Of a stretch of DNA of 64,000 nt, positions 33,300 to 40,624 are shown one piece after another (position 1 is the first letter of the stretch; the number at the start of each line of letters is the position of its first letter). The notes below the pieces were generated by a model. That model was given only the letters and a program-made list of their open reading frames with translations, was not told where the DNA came from and made no database searches. Position numbers and translations under genes: made by a program. The stretch comes from DATBRV01 sp036560145. Lineage in GTDB: Bacteria > Myxococcota_A > UBA9160 > SMWR01. The stretch is from the NCBI GenBank assembly GCA_036560145.1, contig DATBRV010000141.1:31144-95143 (forward strand), read 5' to 3'.

Positions 33300-35843
33300 G
33301 TGTCGGATCCCGCCGTTCCTGATCGCCCGTCGCTGCTCGCGCGGGTGCCGCCCGGCGGGAGCGACGACAGCGACGAGATCCTGGGCCGCTTCCTCGACTG
33401 GGTCGGCGAGCAGGGCCTCGAGCCCTACCCCCACCAGGAGGAGGCCTTTCTCGAGCTGATGCTCGGCCGGCACGTCGTGCTCAGCACGCCGACCGGCTCG
33501 GGCAAGTCATTGGTAGCCCTCTGCCTGCACTTCCAGGCGCTCTGCCGGGGGCAGCGCTCCTTCTACACGGCGCCGGTCAAGGCGCTCGCCAGCGAGAAGT
33601 TCTTCTCGCTCTGCGCCGATTTCGGGCCCGACGCGGTCGGCATGCTGACCGGCGACGCCAGCATCAACGCCTCGGCAAAGATCCTGTGCTGCACGGCCGA
33701 GGTGCTCGCCAACATGGCGCTGCGCCAGGGCGAAGCGCTGGACGCGCCCCACGTGGTGATGGACGAGTTCCACTTCTACGCCGATCGCGAGCGCGGCGCC
33801 GCCTGGCAGATCCCCCTGCTGCTGCTCCCGCGCACGCGCTTCCTGCTGATGTCGGCGACGCTCGGCAACACGGCGGTGATCGAGGAGCACCTGCGCGATC
33901 GCACGCAGCTCGCCGTCGCACACGTGCATTCCGAGCAGCGCCCGGTCCCGCTCGACTTCGAGTACCGCGAGACGCCGATCCACGAGACCCTATCTGAGCT
34001 GGTCGCGCAGGGGCGCGCGCCCGTCTACGTGGTGAACTTCACGCAGCGCGAGTGCGGCGAGCTCGCGCAGGGGCTCACCAGCGCCAACTTCTCGACGCGC
34101 GAGGATCGCGCGCGGATCGCGGAGGCGATCGGCGGCTTCCGCTTCGACACGCCCTACGGCAAGGACCTGGGCCGCATCCTGCGCCACGGGATCGGCGTGC
34201 ATCACGCGGGGCTGCTGCCCCGCTACCGGCTGCTGGTGGAAAGGCTGGCGCAGCGCGGTCTGCTCCAGGTCGTGTGCGGCACGGACACGCTCGGCGTGGG
34301 CGTCAACATCCCGATCCGCACGGTGCTCTTCTCCAAGCTCTGCAAGTTCGACGGCGAGAAGGTCGCGATCCTGCGCGTGCGCGAGTTCCGACAGATCGCC
34401 GGCCGCGCGGGGCGCAAGGGCTTCGACGTGCGCGGCAGCGTGGTCGCCCAGGCCCCCGAGCACGTGATCCTGAACATTCGCGAGGCCGCGCGTCCGGGGG
34501 CGAAGAAGAACGCGCCCAAGAAGAAGCCGCCGCGCGGCTTCGTGCCCTGGACCCGCGCCACCTTCGACAAGCTGATCGCGAGCCCGCCGGAGATGCTCGC
34601 CTCGGTCTTCGACGTGAACCACGGAATCCTGGTGCATCTGCTCCAGCGGCCCGACGCAGGCGGGCCGCGCGGCGAGGGCTGGCGAGCGGTGGCCCGGCTG
34701 ATCGCGCTCAGCCACGAGACGCCCGCCTCGAAGGCGCGCCTGCGCCGGCGCGCCGCGCAGCTGGTGCGCTCGCTGCGCCACGCCGGCATCGCTGAGATCA
34801 CGCGCGACGCCGCGCGCAGGCCCGGTCTGCGCGTGAAGGAATCCCTCCAGCTCGACTTCTCGCTCTTCGCGACGCTCTCGCTCTACCTGGTCGAGGCGGT
34901 GCAGGCCCTCAGCCGCGAATCGACGAGCTACGCGCTCGAGCTGATCTCGCTGGTCGAGGCGATCCTCGAGAACCCGATGCCGATCCTGTTCGCGCAGCGG
35001 GACCGCGCGCGCGACGAGAAGATCGCGCAGCTCAAGGCCGAGGGCGTTCCCTACGAGGACCGGATCCGGCAGCTGGAGGGCGTCAGCTGGCCCCAGCCCG
35101 AGGCCGAGTTCATCGCCGCAAGCTTCCGGGTGTTCGCCGCGAACCACCCCTGGGTGGGCGAGGCGGACATCCATCCGAAGGGCGTGGCGCGCGAGATGTT
35201 CGAGGGCTGCCAGGGCTTCGTCGACTGCGTGCGCGAGCTCGGCGTGGGCCGCAGCGAGGGGACGCTGCTGCGCTACCTCTCGCAGGTTCACGACACGCTG
35301 GTGCGCAGCGTGCCGGACGCGGACAAGACCGAGGCGGTCGACGACGCGATCGCCTACTTCCGCACCCTGATCCAGGGCGTCGACGCGAGCCTGCTCCAGG
35401 CCTGGGAGGCGCTGCGCGCGCCGGTGGCCGCGGCGGCTTCCGCAGCTCCGCCCCCGCCCTACGATCTGGCCGAGCACCCGCGCGCGCTGACGGCGCGCGT
35501 GCGCGCCGAGCTGCACGCCCTCGTGCGCTCTCTCGCCCGCAAGGAATGGGAGGAGGCGGCCGCCTGCGTGCGCCAGGGCCCCGAGGATCCCTGGGAGCCG
35601 GATCGCTTTGCGCTCGCGCTGGCGCCGTTCCTCGAGGAATACGGGCAGCTCGATTTCACGCCCGCGGCCCGGCTCGCGCATCTCACGCGGATCGCGGCGG
35701 CGGGCCCGCGCCGCTGGCAGGCGTCCCAGGTGCTCGTCGATCCCGCCGGCGACGGGCTCTGGGCGCTGCACGCCGAGGTCGATCTCTCGCGGGAGAAGGA
35801 TCCCCGAGGGCCGCTGATCCGGTTGCTGCGGATCGGGACCTGA
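33300..35843 (+). CDS. Ski2-like DEAD/DEAH-box helicase with DUF3516 C-terminus
   Basis: An 847-residue superfamily 2 helicase. Motif I STPTGSGKS is near residues 62-70, motif II is DEFH (about 152-155) rather than DEAH/DEAD, motif III is SATLGN and motif VI RQIAGRAGRKGFD. The remaining 400 residues form the DUF3516 region found in large Ski2-type bacterial helicases. A Lys-rich insert (AKKNAPKKKP near 402) could bind nucleic acid. RNA or DNA unwinding is inferred from the family; the biological role in bacteria is open. The start is GTG at 33300. Confidence 0.87.
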   Translation: MSDPAVPDRPSLLARVPPGGSDDSDEILGRFLDWVGEQGLEPYPHQEEAFLELMLGRHVVLSTPTGSGKSLVALCLHFQALCRGQRSFYTAPVKALASEKFFSLCADFGPDAVGMLTGDASINASAKILCCTAEVLANMALRQGEALDAPHVVMDEFHFYADRERGAAWQIPLLLLPRTRFLLMSATLGNTAVIEEHLRDRTQLAVAHVHSEQRPVPLDFEYRETPIHETLSELVAQGRAPVYVVNFTQRECGELAQGLTSANFSTREDRARIAEAIGGFRFDTPYGKDLGRILRHGIGVHHAGLLPRYRLLVERLAQRGLLQVVCGTDTLGVGVNIPIRTVLFSKLCKFDGEKVAILRVREFRQIAGRAGRKGFDVRGSVVAQAPEHVILNIREAARPGAKKNAPKKKPPRGFVPWTRATFDKLIASPPEMLASVFDVNHGILVHLLQRPDAGGPRGEGWRAVARLIALSHETPASKARLRRRAAQLVRSLRHAGIAEITRDAARRPGLRVKESLQLDFSLFATLSLYLVEAVQALSRESTSYALELISLVEAILENPMPILFAQRDRARDEKIAQLKAEGVPYEDRIRQLEGVSWPQPEAEFIAASFRVFAANHPWVGEADIHPKGVAREMFEGCQGFVDCVRELGVGRSEGTLLRYLSQVHDTLVRSVPDADKTEAVDDAIAYFRTLIQGVDASLLQAWEALRAPVAAAASAAPPPPYDLAEHPRALTARVRAELHALVRSLARKEWEEAAACVRQGPEDPWEPDRFALALAPFLEEYGQLDFTPAARLAHLTRIAAAGPRRWQASQVLVDPAGDGLWALHAEVDLSREKDPRGPLIRLLRIGT

Positions 35844-35896
35844 GCGCCCCATCCGCGCGGGGACCCGATACACTCCGGGGCCTCGCGGAGGTTCCC

Positions 35897-36136
35897 ATGC
35901 GTCCGGCCATTTGGATTGCCGCGCTGTCGCTGCTGTGCGCCTGTGCGAGCAGCTGGGATCAGGGCTGGGAGAGGCCCGGCGCGAGCGCCGCCGACTTCGA
36001 GCGCGAGCGGCGCGAGTGCCTCCAGAGCTCCGCCCAGGGGCGGGGCTCCGGGCAGTTCGGCTACGACCAGCCCGACCAGCGGCTCTTCGCGACGTGCATG
36101 CAGCAGCGCGGCTGGCAACGCGACCCATCGCAGTAG
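35897..36136 (+). CDS. Small lipoprotein
   Basis: A 79-residue protein with a lipoprotein signal (lipobox LLCAC, modified Cys near residue 16) and a short polar mature part with two more cysteines (RRECLQSS, ATCMQQRGW), which could make one disulfide. The C-terminal CMQQRGW pattern recurs in small lipoproteins of Gram-negative bacteria without known function. GGAGG lies five bases before the ATG. The sulfatase-like gene starts immediately after its stop (TAG-GTG), so the two form an operon. Confidence 0.65.
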   Translation: MRPAIWIAALSLLCACASSWDQGWERPGASAADFERERRECLQSSAQGRGSGQFGYDQPDQRLFATCMQQRGWQRDPSQ

Positions 36137-37441
36137 GTGGCGCGCCCTCCCGTCCGACGCCCGCGCCGCGCGCGCCTCGCGCTGATGGCGCTGCTGCTGG
36201 CGGCCGCGCCGCTCGCGTGCTCGTTGGGGGGCCCGAAGCCGCCGCAGCGCCTGATCCTGATCGTGATCGACACGCTGCGGCGCGATCACCTCGGCGTGTA
36301 CGGCGCGCCCGCACCGACCCCCAACATCGATGCGCTCGCCGCCCGCGGACAGCACTTCACGAACGTGGTGGCGTCGTTCCACCAGACGACGATGTCGATG
36401 GGCTCGCTCTTCACCGGCCGCACGCCGAGCTACGAGGCGGGCGACGCCCGCGTGCTTGCCTGGAACGGGGACAACTGGTGCGGGCTCGCGCGCCTCGCCC
36501 TCACGCCCAGCTCGGACGCCTGCGTTCCCCCGGGCGTGCCGACGCTCGCGGAAGGGCTGCGCGAGGCCGGTTATTGGACGATCGGCGTCGCCTCGAACCA
36601 GTTCCTGTACGAGCCCTCCGGCTTCTCGCGCGGCTTCGACGATTGGCTCCAGGTGGACGATCGGCCGCCCGTCGCGGGCAAGGCCTCGCGCCAGCGCCTC
36701 GCGAACGCCCACCAGTCGCGCACCTGGCACTCCGTGAACCGCGCGGCCATCGCCGCGCTCAACCGCCGGCCGCGCGACCGATTCTTCCTCTACGTGCACT
36801 ACGTCGACGTACACGACTATCTGTTCCAGAAGGTCACCTACGCCGCGGCGGTCCAGGACATGGACCAGGGCGTGGGCCGGCTGCTGGGGCAGCTCGAGTC
36901 CGCCAGGCTGCTGGAGGGCGCGGTGGTGGTGCTGGTGTCGGATCACGGCGAGCAGCTCGGCGAGCTGCACAACTTTCCGGGCGAGCTCCCGAAGTCGTTC
37001 GGCCACTACGGAAATCCCTCGTTCCAGGAGCAGCTGCGGATTCCGCTGATCGTGGCGCCCGCGCGCTTCGCGGATCCCGATCGGTTCCTGCGCAGCCAGG
37101 ACGTCTTCCAGCTGCTGCTCGAGATCGGCGGCGTGAAGCGGGAGCCTTCGCGCGACCTCGAGCCGGACGAGCTCTTCGTCGGGGAGGCCAACTACCGCAC
37201 CTATCGCCGCGGGCGCTGGAAGAGCTTCCTGCGCCGCGAGGACGGGCGGCACTTCCTCTACGACCTCGAGGCGGATCCGCAGGAGCGGAGCGACGTCGCG
37301 GCGAAGTTCCCCGAGGTGGCCGCCGAGCACGTCGAACGCATCGACCAGCTGACGCGCGGCCTGGCGGCGAAGGCCGCCTCGCAGCGCGGGCTGACCGAGA
37401 GCGAGCGCGAGCGGCTGCGCGCTCTCGGTTACCTCGATTGA
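36137..37441 (+). CDS. Sulfatase / alkaline-phosphatase-superfamily lipoprotein
   Basis: A 434-residue metal-dependent hydrolase of the sulfatase fold with a lipoprotein signal (lipobox PLACS near residue 28). Metal ligands are seen: Asp in IVIDTLRRDH (about 45) and the Asp-His pair in VSDHGEQLG. The nucleophile loop reads HQTTMSMGSLFTGRTP: aligned to C/S-x-P-S-R-xx-L-x-TG, the modified Cys/Ser is replaced by Thr and the usual P-S-R by M-S-M. It therefore may be a phosphodiesterase, a phosphoethanolamine-transferase-like enzyme or inactive as a sulfatase. It begins with GTG. Confidence 0.8.
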   Translation: MARPPVRRPRRARLALMALLLAAAPLACSLGGPKPPQRLILIVIDTLRRDHLGVYGAPAPTPNIDALAARGQHFTNVVASFHQTTMSMGSLFTGRTPSYEAGDARVLAWNGDNWCGLARLALTPSSDACVPPGVPTLAEGLREAGYWTIGVASNQFLYEPSGFSRGFDDWLQVDDRPPVAGKASRQRLANAHQSRTWHSVNRAAIAALNRRPRDRFFLYVHYVDVHDYLFQKVTYAAAVQDMDQGVGRLLGQLESARLLEGAVVVLVSDHGEQLGELHNFPGELPKSFGHYGNPSFQEQLRIPLIVAPARFADPDRFLRSQDVFQLLLEIGGVKREPSRDLEPDELFVGEANYRTYRRGRWKSFLRREDGRHFLYDLEADPQERSDVAAKFPEVAAEHVERIDQLTRGLAAKAASQRGLTESERERLRALGYLD

Positions 37442-37492
37442 GCTTCGCTCGCCTGCGGCTCGCTGCGCGGCCGCTGAGGACAGCGGCCTTGC
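37441..37492 (+). repeat. Dispersed palindromic intergenic repeat, copy 4
   Basis: gctTCGCTCGcCTGCGgCTCGCTGC is followed by a perfect 8-bp hairpin, GGCCGCTG-agga-CAGCGGCC (37469-37488), and TTGC. It starts at the last base of the sulfatase stop codon and lies between the convergent sulfatase and endonuclease III genes, where it could act as a bidirectional terminator. Confidence 0.7.
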
Positions 37493-37499
37493 ATGACGC

Positions 37500-38183
37500 T
37501 CAGCGCTGACGACGCGACTTGCGCTTCGGGCGCGGCCGCTTCGCTTCCTGCTTCTGGCGCGCCTTCGAGGCTGCCCAGGAGCAGATCCGGCAGCTCGCGA
37601 GATCGTGCCCGCGCGCCGGACAGTGCTGCCGTCCGAACAGGATGATCTGGAGGTGCAGGCGGCCCCAGGCCAGCGGCGGATACAGCTTCTTGAGGTCGCG
37701 CTCGGTCTGCTCGACCGACCGGCCGTTCGAGAGGCCCCAGCGGGCGGCCAACCGGTGGATGTGGGTGTCGACCGGGAAGGCGGGCTGGCCGAAGGCCTGC
37801 GCCATCACGACGCTGGCGGTCTTGTGGCCCACGCCGGGCAGCGCCTCGAGCGCTTCGAAGTCGGCGGGCACCTGCCCGCCGTGCTTCCCGATCAGGAGCT
37901 TCGAAAGGCCCGCGATCGCCTTGGCTTTCGCCGGCGAGAGACCGCAGGGGCGGATCACGCGCCGGATCTCCGCGACCGGCAGCTTCGCCATCGCCTCCGG
38001 CGTCGCGGCGCGGGCGAACAGGAGCGGCGTGATCTGGTTCACCTTGACGTCGGTGCACTGCGCGGAGAGGAGCACGGCGATCAGCAGGGTGTACGGATCC
38101 CGGTGCTCGAGGGGGACCTTGACCTCGGGGTAGACGTCGTCGAGGATCCGGCGGATCCGACGGGCTTTGTCCGCGCGCTTCAC
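37500..38183 (-). CDS. nth: Endonuclease III (HhH-GPD DNA glycosylase/AP lyase)
   Basis: A 227-residue base-excision-repair enzyme. The helix-hairpin-helix LPGVGHKTA with catalytic Lys is near residues 114-122, and the catalytic Asp lies in VDTHIHRLA near 137. It removes oxidised pyrimidines and nicks abasic sites. The iron-sulfur segment is CPARGHDLASCRICSWA: three cysteines are present, but the fourth of the usual C-x6-C-x2-C-x5-C is absent, replaced by the SWAASK stretch. The spacing is also longer (x9). The C-terminus is a Lys/Arg-rich tail. The assignment is firm; the cluster status is uncertain. Confidence 0.9.
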   Translation of the reverse strand: MKRADKARRIRRILDDVYPEVKVPLEHRDPYTLLIAVLLSAQCTDVKVNQITPLLFARAATPEAMAKLPVAEIRRVIRPCGLSPAKAKAIAGLSKLLIGKHGGQVPADFEALEALPGVGHKTASVVMAQAFGQPAFPVDTHIHRLAARWGLSNGRSVEQTERDLKKLYPPLAWGRLHLQIILFGRQHCPARGHDLASCRICSWAASKARQKQEAKRPRPKRKSRRQR

Positions 38184-38224
38184 GAGGGCCCGAGTATAAC
38201 TTGGAGCGAGGGCCGGGAGACGGA

Positions 38225-38581
38225 ATGACGATACCCGGAAGCAGCGGCCTTGCGGCGCGGCGCTGCGTGCCTTGCCGTGGCGGGACGCCGCCGCTGCGCG
38301 GCGAGCCGCTCGCGGCGCTGCTCGGCGAGCTCGGCGGCGGCTGGCGCGCGGTGGACCAGCATCACCTCGAGAAGGAGTTCCGCTTCCGCGATTTCGCCGG
38401 CGCGCTCGCCTTCGCGAACCGGATCGGCGCGCTCGCGGAGGAGCAGTCGCACCATCCGGATCTGCACCTGGCCTGGGGGAAGCTCGGCGTCGCGATCTGG
38501 ACCCACAAGATCGACGGCCTCACCGAGAGCGACTTCGTGTTCGCTGCGAAGATCGATCAGCTGTTCGCAGAACTCGCCTGA
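38225..38581 (+). CDS. Pterin-4a-carbinolamine dehydratase family protein
   Basis: A 118-residue protein with the PCD/DCoH core: EEQSHHPDLHLAWGKLGV (about 77-94) and TH followed by DGLTESDF. The two adjacent His are the family catalytic residues. PCD recycles the pterin cofactor of aromatic amino acid hydroxylases; in bacteria without them it may act in molybdopterin-like or other pterin metabolism. The N-terminus has an additional Cys pair (RRCVPCRGGTP), common in the short bacterial branch. ATG at 38225 follows GGGAGACGG. Confidence 0.82.
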   Translation: MTIPGSSGLAARRCVPCRGGTPPLRGEPLAALLGELGGGWRAVDQHHLEKEFRFRDFAGALAFANRIGALAEEQSHHPDLHLAWGKLGVAIWTHKIDGLTESDFVFAAKIDQLFAELA

Positions 38582-38585
38582 ATGA

Positions 38586-38634
38586 ACTTCGCTCGCCTTC
38601 GGCTCGTTGCGCGCGCGGCTCGCGCCGCGCTTGC
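38586..38634 (+). repeat. Dispersed palindromic intergenic repeat, copy 5
   Basis: aacttCGCTCGcCTtCGgCTCGtTGC is followed by GCGCGGC-tcgc-GCCGCGC (38613-38630), a 7-bp perfect hairpin, and TTGC. It begins five bases after the pterin dehydratase stop and ends at the stop of the convergent GST gene. Confidence 0.68.
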
Positions 38635-39351
38635 TCAGCCGCCGGTCTCCGCTTCGACGCGCCGCATGTAGGCGACCAGGCCGGGGCGGGAGTTCAGGAG
38701 CTGCGCGGAGTCGGGCATCGAGCCGTGCTCGACGGAGCGCAGCATCGAGTAGACCGCGAGGTCCGCCATGCTCGGGCGCTCGGCGTAGAAGAAGGGCCGC
38801 GTGCCGAGCAGGTTCACCAGGTCGTCGAGGCGATCGGCCATGCCGCGCACGATCGCGGTCTCCGGCCGCTCCCAGGTGCCTCCCGCGCGCAGCCAGGCGA
38901 ACAGCCGGCGCAGCATCGCGATCCGCGCGAGTCCGCCCCGCTTCGGCGCGGCGGCTTCCGCCGCCTCCCGCTGCGCCTTGACCCGCTGCCAGCGCAGGAA
39001 ATAGAAGAGGAAGGACTCGTCGGCCCAGTCTTCGAGCTGGCGCTGCTGGAGCGCGATCTTGGGCTCGCTCGCCAGCAGCGGCGGGTTCGGAAAGCGCTCG
39101 TCGAGGCGCAGCAGGATCGCGGTCGAATCGTGGGTCCGCTCGCCGTCGATCGTCAGCACGGGAAGCAGGCCGGTGTCGGGGCTCCAGCGCTTGAAATCCT
39201 CGGGGCCCGAGGGCTCGAAGAGATCGAAGGCGAGGCCCTTCATCAAGAGCGCGCGGCGCACCTTCTCCGTGAACGGCGTCTGCGACTGGCCGTAGAGGGC
39301 GATCTTGCGGCCCCCGCCCGCCGCCGCGCTCCCAGAAGACTTGTCCGTCAC
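38635..39351 (-). CDS. Glutathione S-transferase-like protein
   Basis: A 238-residue protein. The N-terminal thioredoxin fold carries LYGQSQTPFTEKVRRAL (about residues 17-33) with the Ser/Thr cluster used to activate glutathione, GLLPVLTID with the cis-Pro, and DSTAILLRLDE that binds the gamma-glutamyl part. The C-terminal helical domain has PSMADLAVYSML, the conserved Asp-capping region. The substrate is unknown. The start is taken as GTG at 39351 with GGAG upstream, 13 bp after the enoyl-CoA hydratase stop; the longer ORF enters that gene. Confidence 0.82.
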   Translation of the reverse strand: MTDKSSGSAAAGGGRKIALYGQSQTPFTEKVRRALLMKGLAFDLFEPSGPEDFKRWSPDTGLLPVLTIDGERTHDSTAILLRLDERFPNPPLLASEPKIALQQRQLEDWADESFLFYFLRWQRVKAQREAAEAAAPKRGGLARIAMLRRLFAWLRAGGTWERPETAIVRGMADRLDDLVNLLGTRPFFYAERPSMADLAVYSMLRSVEHGSMPDSAQLLNSRPGLVAYMRRVEAETGG

Positions 39352-39364
39352 CTGGCCCGCTCCG

Positions 39365-40144
39365 TCAGCCGCCGGTCTGGCGGCGACCCCGCTCCTGCAC
39401 CGCGCCCCGCCGCGTCGCCACCAGCTCGGGCGTGATCCCCTTGGCAAATTCTTTTGAGACGCGCGCCTCGAGGCGCAGCCCCTCTTCGAAGGTGGTCGCG
39501 AAGCCGGCGTCGATCACCTGCTTGTAGCCCCGCAGCGAGGCCGGATCGCAGGAGAGCATGTCCGCGGCCAGCTGCCGGCAGGCGCCGAGCAGCTCGGCCG
39601 GCGCCACCACGCGGTTCACGAGCCCCCAGGCGAGCGCCTGCTCGGCGCCGATGAAGTTCCCGGTGAAGGAGAGCTCCTTGGCCCGCCCGATTCCGATCAG
39701 CCGGGGGAGCTTCTGGGAGAGGCCCCAGCCCGGCAGGATGCCGACACGCGCATGCGTATCTGCGAAGCGGGCCTCGCTGGACGCGATCAGCAGATCGCAG
39801 GCGAGCGCGAGCTCGAAGCCGCCGGTGATGGCGAAGCCGTTCACGGCGCCGATCACCGGCCCGGGGAAGCCGCGGATCGCGGCCATCATGTCGGCGTCGG
39901 TGAAGGCGCCGAGCGGCTGCGAGCCCCGGCTGCCGAGTTCTTTGAGGTCGAGCCCCGCGCAGAAGGCCTTGCCCGCGCCGGTGAGGATCGCGACCCGGAC
40001 CGAGTCGTCCTGCGCAAGCTCGCGGAAGCCCTGGGTGAGGGCCTGGCGCAGCTCGTGCGAGAGCGCGTTCATCGCCTGGGGGCGGTTCAGGGTCAGGCAG
40101 GCGACCCCGGCGTTCTTCTCCACCATCAGGACGGGCGAGGACAT
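39365..40144 (-). CDS. Enoyl-CoA hydratase/isomerase (crotonase family)
   Basis: A 259-residue crotonase-fold protein. The oxyanion-hole segments AFCAGLDLKELG (about 61-72) and FAITGGFELALACD (about 103-116) are present. The catalytic region is FADTHARVGILPGWGLSQKLPRLIG, where the classic first Glu position is occupied by His/Ala and the second by Gly-Trp, a pattern of the THARVGI branch. It may therefore be an isomerase or non-hydratase member. CGGAGG precedes the ATG. It is co-directional with the GST gene. An A/T-rich codon patch (AAA GAA TTT) lies near 39446. Confidence 0.83.
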   Translation of the reverse strand: MSSPVLMVEKNAGVACLTLNRPQAMNALSHELRQALTQGFRELAQDDSVRVAILTGAGKAFCAGLDLKELGSRGSQPLGAFTDADMMAAIRGFPGPVIGAVNGFAITGGFELALACDLLIASSEARFADTHARVGILPGWGLSQKLPRLIGIGRAKELSFTGNFIGAEQALAWGLVNRVVAPAELLGACRQLAADMLSCDPASLRGYKQVIDAGFATTFEEGLRLEARVSKEFAKGITPELVATRRGAVQERGRRQTGG

Positions 40145-40258
40145 GGGGGACCTCCGGGCGGGCAGAAGCGCGAGGATACGGGGCGCGCGCGGCCCGCGCG
40201 AGCGCCCGTCGCCGCGCGAGGATGACTCCGCGGGACGCTTCCGTCACAATCCGCGCCG

Positions 40259-40624
40259 ATGGCGCCGCCGCGCAATCCGGGAAGCTACGCGCGCATCCAT
40301 GCGGTGGTGCGGCGAATCCCGCGCGGGCGCGTGGCCACCTACGGGCAGGTCGCGGCGCTCGCGGGCCTGCCGGGTCAGGCGCGCCAGGTCGGCTACGCCC
40401 TGCACGCGCTCGCCGAGGGGAGCCCCGTGCCGTGGCAGCGGGTGGTGAACGCGCAGGGCGAGGTGAGCCCCCGGCGCATGCCCGGCTGGGACGGCCTACA
40501 GCGCGCGCTGCTCGAGCGCGAGGGGATCGACTTCGACGCGCGCGGCCGCATCGACCTCGAGAGCCGGCGCTGGCGCCCGCGCGCGGGAGCGGGCGGGCGG
40601 CGCGCCGCACACGGCTTCGCGTGA
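40259..40624 (+). CDS. Alkyltransferase-like protein (ATL, MGMT-related)
   Basis: A 121-residue protein with the MGMT C-terminal fold: GRVATYGQVAALAG (about 23-36) and the active-site loop VPWQRVVNAQG (about 58-68). Where MGMT has PCHR, this has PWQR: the alkyl-accepting Cys is Trp, as in E. coli and yeast ATL proteins. ATLs bind alkylguanine lesions and flag them for nucleotide excision repair instead of reversing them. Its stop overlaps the GTG of the following M20 peptidase gene by four bases. Confidence 0.9.
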   Translation: MAPPRNPGSYARIHAVVRRIPRGRVATYGQVAALAGLPGQARQVGYALHALAEGSPVPWQRVVNAQGEVSPRRMPGWDGLQRALLEREGIDFDARGRIDLESRRWRPRAGAGGRRAAHGFA

